Positions 1 to 6,720 of a stretch of DNA of 49,586 nucleotides are shown here, piece after piece. Every line of letters begins with the position of its first letter. Positions within the stretch are counted from its first letter, which is position 1. Source of the stretch: Streptomyces sp. MH60. GTDB lineage: Bacteria > Actinomycetota > Actinomycetes > Streptomycetales > Streptomycetaceae. Both the position numbers and the translations under genes were made by a program. The notes beneath the pieces are model-generated. The model made no database searches. It saw only the letters and a program-made list of their open reading frames with translations, and was not told where the DNA came from. The stretch covers positions 1 to 49,586 of the forward strand of contig NZ_MULI01000053.1 of the NCBI RefSeq assembly GCF_002939385.1, in the 5' to 3' direction.

Positions 1-1
1 G

Positions 2-274
2 CCGGTCGGCGCCGTCGGCGTCCTCGCCCTGATCGGCGCGGCCGTCGCGGGACTGCGCGCGGCGGCGGACTGGCACCCCGGCGCCTCCTGGCGGTCGCTG
101 CTCGCGCGGGCGGCCCGCCGTACCGTGCTCGATCCTGCCGGCTCGTTCCTCCTGGTCGGCGGACTGGCCGTCGTGGTCTGCTCCGCATGGTTCAGCGCAC
201 CGCTGGCCGTCGCCGTCCTGGGCGCCGTCGCCGCGGCCGCCGTCGCGGTGGAGGAACGCCACCGGCGCCGCTGA
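2..274 (+). CDS. C-terminal fragment of an integral membrane protein (possibly YesL/DUF624-like)
   Basis: The reading frame is open from the window edge to a TGA at 272-274, giving about 90 residues; the start lies outside the window. The fragment has two hydrophobic Ala/Val/Leu/Gly-rich segments separated by a basic, Trp-containing loop and ends in a short Arg-rich cytoplasmic tail, as in a polytopic membrane protein. The next gene encodes a YetA-like exo-rhamnogalacturonan lyase family protein. Small DUF624 (YesL-like) membrane proteins commonly accompany such carbohydrate genes, so that identity is a guess from context. The frame, stop and hydrophobicity are seen; the family is inferred. 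Confidence 0.5.
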   Translation, partial: PVGAVGVLALIGAAVAGLRAAADWHPGASWRSLLARAARRTVLDPAGSFLLVGGLAVVVCSAWFSAPLAVAVLGAVAAAAVAVEERHRRR

Positions 275-407
275 CCCGGCGCGTTCGCCTCCGGGGCGGT
301 CCCGTGCCGCGGCGGCCGCCCCTGCCTCCCGAGGTCGGTGCCCCGGCGCCGCACCTCCGACTGTCATGCCCTTGACACCCCTGCACCCCGCACGGAAAGG
401 AAAGGCC

Positions 408-3146
408 ATGTCCCCCATCCCCCGCAGGTCCCTCCTCAAGGCGGCCGCCGTCGCCGGCGCCGCCGCCCAGTTCAGCTGGGCACTGGGCACCAAGAACGCG
501 CAGGCCGCGCCCGCCGCCGCCCCGGTCGCCGACGACGGTCCGGTCACCCTGACCTGGCTGGAGGACGGCGGCCTCGGCGCCGCCCCCGGCTCCACCGTCG
601 GCGTGCCCTGGCCCAAGGGCGCTCTCCAGGAGGACCAGTCGTTCGCCGTCACGGACGCGGACGGCAAGGCCGTACCCGTGCAGTCCTGGCCGCTCGCCCA
701 CTGGCCCGACGGCTCCCTCAAGTGGACCGCCCACGCCGTCGGTTCCGGGAACGGCAAGCTCACCCTGGCCGCCGGTACCCCGGCCGCGCCCGCCAAGAAG
801 GTCACCGTCACCCGGCGCGGCGGCACCATCGACGTATCGACCGGCGTCATCACCGCGAGAATCGGCACGTCCGGATCGGCGCTGATCAAATCGGTCACCC
901 GGGGCCCCACCGAGATCGCCAAGAACGGCCGCCTCGTCCTGCTGCGCCAGCCCGAGATCGAGGACGGCGACCAGGGCACGGTGAAGTACGAGCGCTTCGA
1001 CGGCACGGTCGACGAGGCCGAGGTCGAGCAGGACGGCCCGGTCCGCGCCGTCGTCCGCATCGACGGCAAGCACCGCAGGGGCCACCGCGGCTGGCTGCCC
1101 TTCTCCATCCGCCTCTACTTCTACGCGGGCGCCGACTCCTTCCACATGGTGCACACCATCACGTTCGACGGGCAGCAGGAACCCGGAAAGGCGAGCGGCG
1201 ACTTCATCCGCGGCCTCGGCGTCCGCTTCACCGTCCCGATGCGCGACGAGGCCTACGACCGCCACATCCGTATCGGCGGCGAGGGCACCGGCCTGCTCCG
1301 CGAGGCGGTCAAGGGCATCACCGGACTGCGCCGCGACCCCGGGGCGGCCGTACAGGCGGCGCAGTTCGCCGGGGAGAAGCTGCCCGACCCCGCCACCTGG
1401 GACCAACGGGTCACCACCCGCCTGAAGTACATCCCGGAATGGGGCGACTACACCCTCGCCCAGCTGTCCGCCGACGGCTTCACCCTGCGCAAGCGCACCA
1501 AGAAGGGCCACGGCTGGATCGGCGCGGGCGGCGGAGGGCGCGCCTCCGGCTTCGGCTACGTCGGCGGCGCGAGCGGCGGCCTCTCCTTCGGCCTGCGCGA
1601 CTTCTGGGAGAAGCACCCCGCCCAGCTCGACATCCGCGACGCCCAGACCGACGAGGCCGAGGTCACCCTCTGGCTCTGGTCGCCCGAGGCCCAGCCGATG
1701 GACCTGCGCTTCTACCACGACGGCATGGGCCAGGACACGTTCCCCGAACAGCTGGAGGGCCTCAACATCACCTACGAGGACTACGAGCCGGAGTTCGGCA
1801 CGCCCTACGGCATCGCCCGCACCTCGGAACTCCTCTTCTGGGCCAACGCCGCCACCCCCGGCGCCGAGGAACTCGCCGAACAGGTCGGGGCGGTTCGCGT
1901 CCTGCCGCAGCTCGCCGCCCCGCCCGAGCAGCTCATCAAGGCCGGGGTCTTCGGCCCCGGCCTCTACTCCGCGCCCGACCGCTCCACCCCCGCCAAGGCG
2001 AAGATCGAGGACCACCTCGACTTCCTCTTCACCTACTACAAGGACCAGGTGGAGCAGCGCCGCTGGTACGGCTTCTGGGACTACGGCGACATCATGCACA
2101 CCTACGACGCCGCCCGGCACACGTGGCGGTACGACGTCGGCGGCTACGCCTGGGACAACTCCGAACTCTCCCCCGACCTCTGGCTCTGGTACGCCTACCT
2201 GCGCTCCGGCCGCGCCGACATCTTCCGCTTCGCCGAGGCCATGACCCGGCACACCGGCGAGGTCGACGTCTACCACCTCGGAAAGTGGGCCGGCCTCGGC
2301 ACCCGGCACGGCGTCCAGCACTACGCCGACAGCGCCAAGCAGCAGCGCATCGCCAACACCACCTACCGGCGCTTCTACTACTTCCTCACCGCCGACGAAC
2401 GCGTCGGCGACCTCATGCACGCCAACGTCGACTCCGACGAGACCTTCCTCGCCCTCGACCCGCTCCGCAAGATCCGCACCGAGCCGTACACGCCCGACCG
2501 CAACGCCCTGTCCATCGGCTTCGGCACCGACTGGAGCGGCCTGGTCTCGGCGTGGCTCACCGAGTGGGAGCGCAAGGGCCCGAAGTGGGAGAAGGCCAGG
2601 GACCGCGTCCTGTCCACCATGGAGACCATCGCCGCCCAGCCCAACGGCTTCGTCCAGGGCAGCGGCCTGTACGACCTGGACACCGGGAAGTTCGCCGTCG
2701 CCGACACGCCGAAGGTCGAGGTCTCCCACCTGTCGGCCGTCTTCGGCCTGAACGAACTGTGCGCCGAACTGATCGACCTCGTCGACATGCCGAAGTTCGA
2801 GGAGGCGTACTACGACTACTGCCGCTACTTCAACGCGAGCAAGTCCGAACAGGCCGAGCGCTACGGCGCGAACTTCGGCAGCCTCATCCTCTTCCAGGGC
2901 CACTCGCGCCTCGACGCCTACGCGGCCGTACGGACCGGCGACGACAAGCTCGCCACGCGCGCGTGGCAGAAGTTCTACGACTCCGACGGCTACAGGGAGT
3001 CGGCGCCCTGGACGACACAGAAGCTGAGCGGACCCCTCACGCTGGTGCCGGGCAGCGAGGCGGGCTGGGTGTCCACCAACGACACCGCCCTCTACGGCCT
3101 CGCCGCCATCGAGAACCTCGCACTCCTGGGGGACAGGATGCCGTAG
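408..3146 (+). CDS. Tat-exported exo-rhamnogalacturonan lyase family protein (YetA-like)
   Basis: A 912-residue protein, probably secreted, likely acting on plant pectic polysaccharide outside the cell. I chose the ATG at 408 because GGAAAGG lies just upstream and because the protein then opens with a twin-arginine signal (PRRSLLK followed by an Ala-rich hydrophobic stretch to an Ala-x-Ala site near residue 29). An in-frame ATG at 366 would add 14 residues before the signal. The middle and C-terminal half are rich in Trp/Tyr and resemble the three-domain PcRGLX/YetA family: an N-terminal barrel-like part, then an alpha-rich toroid part containing DYGDIMHTYD and a Trp-rich stretch near residues 560-600. 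I recognise the family by overall pattern; catalytic residues cannot be assigned. The gene appears to be the last of a carbohydrate-use cluster that begins outside the window. Confidence 0.65.
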   Translation: MSPIPRRSLLKAAAVAGAAAQFSWALGTKNAQAAPAAAPVADDGPVTLTWLEDGGLGAAPGSTVGVPWPKGALQEDQSFAVTDADGKAVPVQSWPLAHWPDGSLKWTAHAVGSGNGKLTLAAGTPAAPAKKVTVTRRGGTIDVSTGVITARIGTSGSALIKSVTRGPTEIAKNGRLVLLRQPEIEDGDQGTVKYERFDGTVDEAEVEQDGPVRAVVRIDGKHRRGHRGWLPFSIRLYFYAGADSFHMVHTITFDGQQEPGKASGDFIRGLGVRFTVPMRDEAYDRHIRIGGEGTGLLREAVKGITGLRRDPGAAVQAAQFAGEKLPDPATWDQRVTTRLKYIPEWGDYTLAQLSADGFTLRKRTKKGHGWIGAGGGGRASGFGYVGGASGGLSFGLRDFWEKHPAQLDIRDAQTDEAEVTLWLWSPEAQPMDLRFYHDGMGQDTFPEQLEGLNITYEDYEPEFGTPYGIARTSELLFWANAATPGAEELAEQVGAVRVLPQLAAPPEQLIKAGVFGPGLYSAPDRSTPAKAKIEDHLDFLFTYYKDQVEQRRWYGFWDYGDIMHTYDAARHTWRYDVGGYAWDNSELSPDLWLWYAYLRSGRADIFRFAEAMTRHTGEVDVYHLGKWAGLGTRHGVQHYADSAKQQRIANTTYRRFYYFLTADERVGDLMHANVDSDETFLALDPLRKIRTEPYTPDRNALSIGFGTDWSGLVSAWLTEWERKGPKWEKARDRVLSTMETIAAQPNGFVQGSGLYDLDTGKFAVADTPKVEVSHLSAVFGLNELCAELIDLVDMPKFEEAYYDYCRYFNASKSEQAERYGANFGSLILFQGHSRLDAYAAVRTGDDKLATRAWQKFYDSDGYRESAPWTTQKLSGPLTLVPGSEAGWVSTNDTALYGLAAIENLALLGDRMP

Positions 3147-3185
3147 CCGGCCCCTGACCGGCGCGGGCGCGGGCACACTGCACGG

Positions 3186-3644
3186 GTGGACTGGAACCAT
3201 TACCGCTTCCTCAGCCTGTGGCCGCTGCCCGCGCCCGCCCCGGACGTCTACCGTGCCCTGGAACGCATCGAGGACTACCCCCGGTGGTGGCCGCAGGTCC
3301 GCGAGGTCACCCGGTTCGACGACACCGGCGGCGTCCTCCGGTTCCGCTCCCTGCTCCCGTACGAACTGACCGCGACCGTGCGGGAGGGACGCCGGGACCC
3401 GGCCGCGGGGGTGCTGGAGGTCGCGATGAGCGGCGACATGGAGGGCTGGGCGCGCTGGACGGTCGCCCCGCGCGGCACCGCCACCCTCGTCCGCTACGAC
3501 CAGGAGGTCGTCGTGCGCAAGCCGCTGCTGCGCCGCCTGGCCGTGCCCGGGCGGCCCCTGTTCCGCGCCAACCACCGCCTCATGATGCGGGCCGGGCGGC
3601 AGGGCCTCGCCGCGCACCTGGCAGGCGGCCGGCAAGCGGTTTGA
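3186..3644 (+). CDS. SRPBCC-fold (START-like) protein
   Basis: A 152-residue soluble protein starting at GTG 3186. The N-terminal part has the helix-grip layout: a strand around HYRFLSLWPL, then APDVYRALERIEDYPRWWPQV, the usual alpha-1/alpha-2 pattern of the polyketide cyclase/dehydrase and lipid-transport (SRPBCC) superfamily. A central beta-rich part and a C-terminal helix with RANHRLMMRAGRQGL follow. Members bind hydrophobic ligands; the ligand here is unknown. It starts 39 nt after the preceding lyase-family gene, so it may be co-transcribed, and it ends just before the tRNA-Val gene. Fold assignment is by pattern; no specific function is claimed. Confidence 0.7.
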   Translation: MDWNHYRFLSLWPLPAPAPDVYRALERIEDYPRWWPQVREVTRFDDTGGVLRFRSLLPYELTATVREGRRDPAAGVLEVAMSGDMEGWARWTVAPRGTATLVRYDQEVVVRKPLLRRLAVPGRPLFRANHRLMMRAGRQGLAAHLAGGRQAV

Positions 3645-3683
3645 TGGAACCGCGCGGTGCCCTGTATGGTTCAGTGCGTTCCC

Positions 3684-3755
3684 GGGCGATTAGCTCAGTG
3701 GGAGAGCGCTTCGTTCACACCGAAGAGGTCACTGGTTCGAACCCAGTATCGCCCA
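3684..3755 (+). tRNA. tRNA-Val (anticodon CAC)
   Basis: A 72-nt cloverleaf can be drawn by hand. The acceptor GGGCGAT pairs with ATCGCCC and the discriminator is A. The D arm is GCTC/GAGC, the anticodon stem CTTCG/CGAAG encloses the loop TTCACAC with anticodon CAC, and the T arm ACTGG/CCAGT encloses TTCGAAC. The anticodon reads the GUG valine codon. CCA is not encoded. The gene is followed 11 nt later by a strong hairpin. tRNA genes are common integration sites in Streptomyces, but this one is intact and no element or att repeat is seen beside it. Confidence 0.97.
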
Positions 3756-3766
3756 CGCTCGCGACA

Positions 3767-3801
3767 GCGACGTGGTCCGCGGAATACGCGGACCACGTCG
3801 C
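3767..3801 (+). terminator. Factor-independent terminator after tRNA-Val
   Basis: A perfect 15-bp stem (3767-3781 with 3787-3801) encloses the 5-nt loop GAATA and is followed by a TTCGTCGTTTCC tract. It sits 11 nt after the tRNA and points to the end of the tRNA transcript. The perfect symmetry would also let it act on the opposite strand, after the convergent exonuclease gene. Confidence 0.85.
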
Positions 3802-3812
3802 TTCGTCGTTTC

Positions 3813-3850
3813 CGCGCGGCTTCGCCGCGCGTCGCGGTGGCTCCGCCACC
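3813..3850. terminator. Two further small hairpins between convergent genes
   Basis: Two perfect hairpins lie in tandem: an 8-bp stem with loop TTC (3813-3831) and a 6-bp stem with loop TCC (3836-3850). They lie between the tRNA terminator and the 3' end of the minus-strand exonuclease gene at 3893, and probably assist termination from that side. The structure is seen; the role is inferred. Confidence 0.5.
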
Positions 3851-3892
3851 CACACCCCCGTCCCGGCGTTCACGCGGGCCGGGGACGAAGGG

Positions 3893-4618
3893 TCACGCCG
3901 CCGCCGGCAGGTCCGGCCGCAACGGCCAGGCCGGGTCCACCGGCTCCTCCGTGCCGTTGAGCGCGAACCACGCCTGCAACCCGCGTGCCTGACCCGCGTG
4001 CCACACTGCCTGGAGGGTGTGCAGCTCGGCGGGGGAGAGACGCTCGAGCCGCGCCTGGAAGCGCCGCCCCACCGCCCGTACGACCTCCAGCGCCGCCTGG
4101 GCGTCGGCCGCCGCGTCGTGCGCGCCCGCCAGCTCCACGCCGTAGTGCGCGCACAGGTCGGTGAGGGTGCGGCGGCCCTTGCGGTAGCGGTCCAGGTGCT
4201 TGTCCAGCACGCGCGGGTCCAGCACGTGCAGCGACGTCCGCTCCAGCCAGCGGCCCAGCGACGAGGCGCGGTGCCTGCGCAACTCCCGGTCCAGCAGCGT
4301 GAGGTCGAACGGCGCGTTCATCACCACCAGCGGACGCCCGGCGCGGGCCTGCTCGGTCAGCGCCTCGGCTATCTCGTACATCACCGGCGCCGGCCAGCGG
4401 CCGTGGCGCTCCACGTGCTCCTGGGTCAGCCCGTGCACCGCCGTCGCCGCCTCGGGCACCGGCACCCCCGGGTTCACCAGCCACCGGGTCACCCGCGGAC
4501 GCAGGCCCGGCGCGTCCTGGACGACGAGGGCCGCCGACACGATCCGGTCGGTCTCGGTGTTCACACCCGTCGTCTCCGTGTCGAAGGCGGCCAGCGGCCC
4601 CTCGAACCAGCTCGTCAT
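3893..4618 (-). CDS. DEDDh-family 3'-5' exonuclease (DnaQ/epsilon-like)
   Basis: A 241-residue protein with the complete DEDDh exonuclease signature. Exo I is AFDTETTG with acidic residues at about D13 and E15. Exo II is in VVMNAPFDLTLLDRE. Exo III is HDAAADAQAA, with the general-base His and the final Asp. Such proteins remove nucleotides from 3' ends and serve as proofreading or repair nucleases; this is a free-standing single-domain version, not a PolC or DinG fusion. The ATG at 4618 is chosen because GAGGAG lies about 11 nt upstream; a longer frame back to 4720 lacks support. It is divergent from the DUF4365 gene across a 171-nt intergenic region. The substrate is not predictable. Confidence 0.85.
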   Translation of the reverse strand: MTSWFEGPLAAFDTETTGVNTETDRIVSAALVVQDAPGLRPRVTRWLVNPGVPVPEAATAVHGLTQEHVERHGRWPAPVMYEIAEALTEQARAGRPLVVMNAPFDLTLLDRELRRHRASSLGRWLERTSLHVLDPRVLDKHLDRYRKGRRTLTDLCAHYGVELAGAHDAAADAQAALEVVRAVGRRFQARLERLSPAELHTLQAVWHAGQARGLQAWFALNGTEEPVDPAWPLRPDLPAAA

Positions 4619-4789
4619 AGGGCACTCAACTCCTCGTCCGAGCACGGCAGCTGACGTGCCGTCCCTTGTCCCGGTTCGGTGATACCCGGGCTGTTTGCGA
4701 CGTACGCCGCAAGGACACAACAGGAGTACGGGTCTTTGCAGTTCACAGACCCGCCACGGGGATTCACCAGTTCTGGAAGGCTGTTGGCC
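4619..4789. promoter_or_regulatory. Divergent intergenic region with inverted repeats
   Basis: This 171-nt region separates the divergent exonuclease and DUF4365 genes and must hold both promoters. Two inverted repeats are visible: ACGGCA/TGCCGT (4644-4649 with 4657-4662) and CGGGTCT/AGACCCG (4729-4735 with 4747-4753, loop 11 nt). Their positions suit operators or leader hairpins. No convincing -35/-10 pair stands out. Confidence 0.4.
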
Positions 4790-5356
4790 ATGGCCATTGC
4801 GCAGCCCGAACGGGGCGGGCTGCTGCCCGAGCGCACCGCGCCCTCACGCGGCTCTCTCGCCACCACCGCCTGCATGGAGACCTTGCAGGTCGGCTACCTC
4901 CACGCGGTCGCCGCCGCGGCGGGCTGCTCGCTCTCCCAGCCCTTCCCGGACAACGGCATCGACTGGCACGTCAGCCACAGCGCCCCCGGGCACACCGTCG
5001 ACGACGAGGTCACGATCAAGGTGCAGCTCAAGGCGACGTACCAGCTCCCGCCGGACCCCCCGGGGCGCTTCTTCTCCTTCACCCTGGACAACGACCACTT
5101 GGCGAAGCTCGCCCGCACCCCCGTGTCGGTGCACAAGATCCTGGTCGTGATGATCGTCCCCCGGTCCCGGGACCAGTGGCTGCGCGCCGGCCACGACCGG
5201 CTCGACCTCAGGCACTGCTGCTACTGGACCAACCTCGCCGGACATCCGGTCACCGGACGGCGGCGCACCACCGTGCGGATACCGACCGCGCGGATCTTCG
5301 ACGACCGTGCGCTGTGCGAGATCATGACGCGGGTCGGGACGGGAGGGAAACCATGA
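4790..5356 (+). CDS. DUF4365 domain protein
   Basis: A 188-residue protein. The ATG at 4790 is preceded by GGAAGG about 9 nt upstream; an in-frame ATG at 4679 would add 37 residues that do not look like the family. The N-terminal half resembles DUF4365: GYLHAVAAAAG, then NGIDWHV, then VTIKVQLKATY. The pattern of a buried Asp (D58) followed by Q79-x-K81 on adjacent strands recalls the PD-(D/E)XK nuclease core in its QxK variant, so a nucleic-acid role is plausible but inferred. A later strand-rich part holds KILVVMIVP. The stop codon overlaps the ATG of the next gene (ATGA), so the two are translationally coupled. Confidence 0.75.
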   Translation: MAIAQPERGGLLPERTAPSRGSLATTACMETLQVGYLHAVAAAAGCSLSQPFPDNGIDWHVSHSAPGHTVDDEVTIKVQLKATYQLPPDPPGRFFSFTLDNDHLAKLARTPVSVHKILVVMIVPRSRDQWLRAGHDRLDLRHCCYWTNLAGHPVTGRRRTTVRIPTARIFDDRALCEIMTRVGTGGKP

Positions 5357-6609
5357 CGCACCGCCCGACCGGCGAACCCCTGCGCTCCGTACGGCCGCAC
5401 CCGGCCGACGCCCTCGACGACACCCCCCGCGACGGCGGCACACCCGAGCCCCGCACCGTCGACCCGGCCGTGCTGACCGCCCTGCTGCACCGGCACGGCT
5501 GGCGCCGGCGCGGCGGCGCCCCGGGCCGCTACGGGCGCTGGACACCGCCAGGACCGGCCGCGGGCGCCACCAGCCTCCTGGTGCCCGTCAGCCGCGCCTT
5601 CCCCGACAGCGACGACCTGCTCGGCGAGGCGCTGCACGCCCTGTCCCGCAGCGGCACACCCGCCGCCCGCGAGATCCTGCTCGCCCTCGCCGTCCCCAGC
5701 GACGAGATCCGCTGGGAACGCGACATACCGACGGGACCCGGCGGCACCGCGTCCTGGGCGGCGGAGGAGCAGCTGCGCTCCGCCGCCCGCCGGATGCTGC
5801 TCGCCGGAGCGCTCGCCACGCGCGCGCGGGCGGGCTACTACGGCGCCCGGCACCGGCGCGCCGCCGGCGCGGCCCTGGAGAACGTCGTGGTGGGCCCCGC
5901 TCCCGGCGGCCGCCGCCTCACGGCGTTCCTGCCGGTCGGCACCGGCCGCCCCCTCGCCGTACGCCTTCACCACGCCCTCCACGCCGCCCGTGAGGCCGTC
6001 GACTACCGGCGGGCCACCGGGGGCACGGAGGCCTTCGACTCGGCCGTCGCGGCGGGCGTCAGCCACGAGCTGACCGAATCCCTCGTCGCCCTGGTCCGGG
6101 GCACCGAGGGCGCCCGGATCGCCGTCGGCTGGGCGCCAGCTGCGGGCGTCCCCGAGGGCTGCGGCGCCCCCGCCGAACCCGTCGAGTTCTCGCCCGGCGA
6201 CCTGCCCGCCCTGCGCGAGGCCGCCGCCCGCTACCTGCGCGCGGAGCCCTCGGTGCCGGTGCGGATCACCGGCACCGTGGTCCGCATGCGCCGGCCCGGA
6301 CCCCGCGGCACGGGCACCGTACGGCTGCGGGTGCTGGCCGGGGCCGAGGTGCCCCACGTGCGGATCGCGCTGGACGAGGAGGCGTACCGGATCGCCGGGC
6401 ACGCCCACCTCGTCGGGCTGCCGGTGCGGGTGCTCGGGCGCCTGGAGAGCCGGGGCGGGTTCCGCAGGCTCACCGGCGCCTGCGAGATCACCCCCGTACA
6501 GGTCGACGACGCGGAGCGGGACCGGCTGCTGAAGGCCGTCCAGGAACACGTCGAGGTCGCGGCCTTCTTCGAGGAGACCTGTGGCGACGGAGGCGAAGGA
6601 CAGGACTGA
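5353..6609 (+). CDS. Conserved hypothetical protein with possible C-terminal OB-like domain
   Basis: I do not recognise this 418-residue protein. Its ATG at 5353 overlaps the stop of the DUF4365 gene, after GGGAGG, so the two are coupled. Residues 1-35 are polar and disordered-looking. Residues 35-75 hold HRHGWRRRGG and a strand ending LLVPVSR, and residues 75-110 are helical. A middle part is beta-rich (LENVVVGPAP, RLTAFLPVGTG). Near residues 295-375 a beta-rich segment (VPVRITGTVVRM, VRLRVLAG, LPVRVLGRLE) looks like an OB-type barrel. The C-terminus is acidic. No catalytic motif was found. The coupled DUF4365 partner and adjacent exonuclease suggest a nucleic-acid-related task; that is inference. 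Confidence 0.6.
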   Translation: MTHRPTGEPLRSVRPHPADALDDTPRDGGTPEPRTVDPAVLTALLHRHGWRRRGGAPGRYGRWTPPGPAAGATSLLVPVSRAFPDSDDLLGEALHALSRSGTPAAREILLALAVPSDEIRWERDIPTGPGGTASWAAEEQLRSAARRMLLAGALATRARAGYYGARHRRAAGAALENVVVGPAPGGRRLTAFLPVGTGRPLAVRLHHALHAAREAVDYRRATGGTEAFDSAVAAGVSHELTESLVALVRGTEGARIAVGWAPAAGVPEGCGAPAEPVEFSPGDLPALREAAARYLRAEPSVPVRITGTVVRMRRPGPRGTGTVRLRVLAGAEVPHVRIALDEEAYRIAGHAHLVGLPVRVLGRLESRGGFRRLTGACEITPVQVDDAERDRLLKAVQEHVEVAAFFEETCGDGGEGQD

Positions 6610-6635
6610 TTTCGCGGTGGGCGGCCCCGGGTCGG

Positions 6636-6641
6636 TACGAT
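6636..6641 (+). promoter_or_regulatory. Candidate -10 element (TACGAT) upstream of thrS
   Basis: TACGAT fits the TANNNT form of actinobacterial -10 boxes. An ATG follows after 7 nt (6649), the spacing expected for a leaderless start. No good -35 is visible at 17-18 nt. It is the best candidate for a thrS promoter and would give a leader of about 53 nt before the thrS GTG. Confidence 0.5.
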
Positions 6642-6648
6642 CGCCCCC

Positions 6649-6720
6649 ATGCGTGCGCTCCGGTATGGCGCCGCGGCCCCACCTTCAGTCAGGAGAGACC
6701 GGTGTCAGACGTCCGTGTGA
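6649..6720 (+). CDS. Possible leaderless upstream ORF overlapping thrS
   Basis: An ATG 7 nt after the TACGAT box opens a 23-codon frame that ends in TGA at 6718-6720, inside thrS and in another frame. The peptide is Arg/Ala-rich and the AGG-AGA codon pair in it is also the thrS Shine-Dalgarno. No Thr run is present, so classic threonine attenuation is not indicated. Ribosomes on this frame would cover the thrS ribosome-binding site. It may equally be fortuitous; treat it as a hypothesis. Confidence 0.3.
   Translation: MRALRYGAAAPPSVRRDRCQTSV

Noticed and set aside
192..3635. A 1147-codon open frame on the minus strand
   Set aside because: It is the antisense shadow of the plus-strand lyase-family and SRPBCC genes. 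High GC with biased third positions creates such frames. The composition is an Arg/Gly/Val/Asp-rich mixture without domain pattern. The same holds for the long minus frames near 6705-8981, 21930-25154, 26289-29162, 31748-36112 and 39782-42031.
3684..3755. tRNA-Val as an integration site with an element
   Set aside because: The tRNA is intact and no integrase, excisionase or repeated tRNA 3' end is seen in the neighbouring 3 kb.
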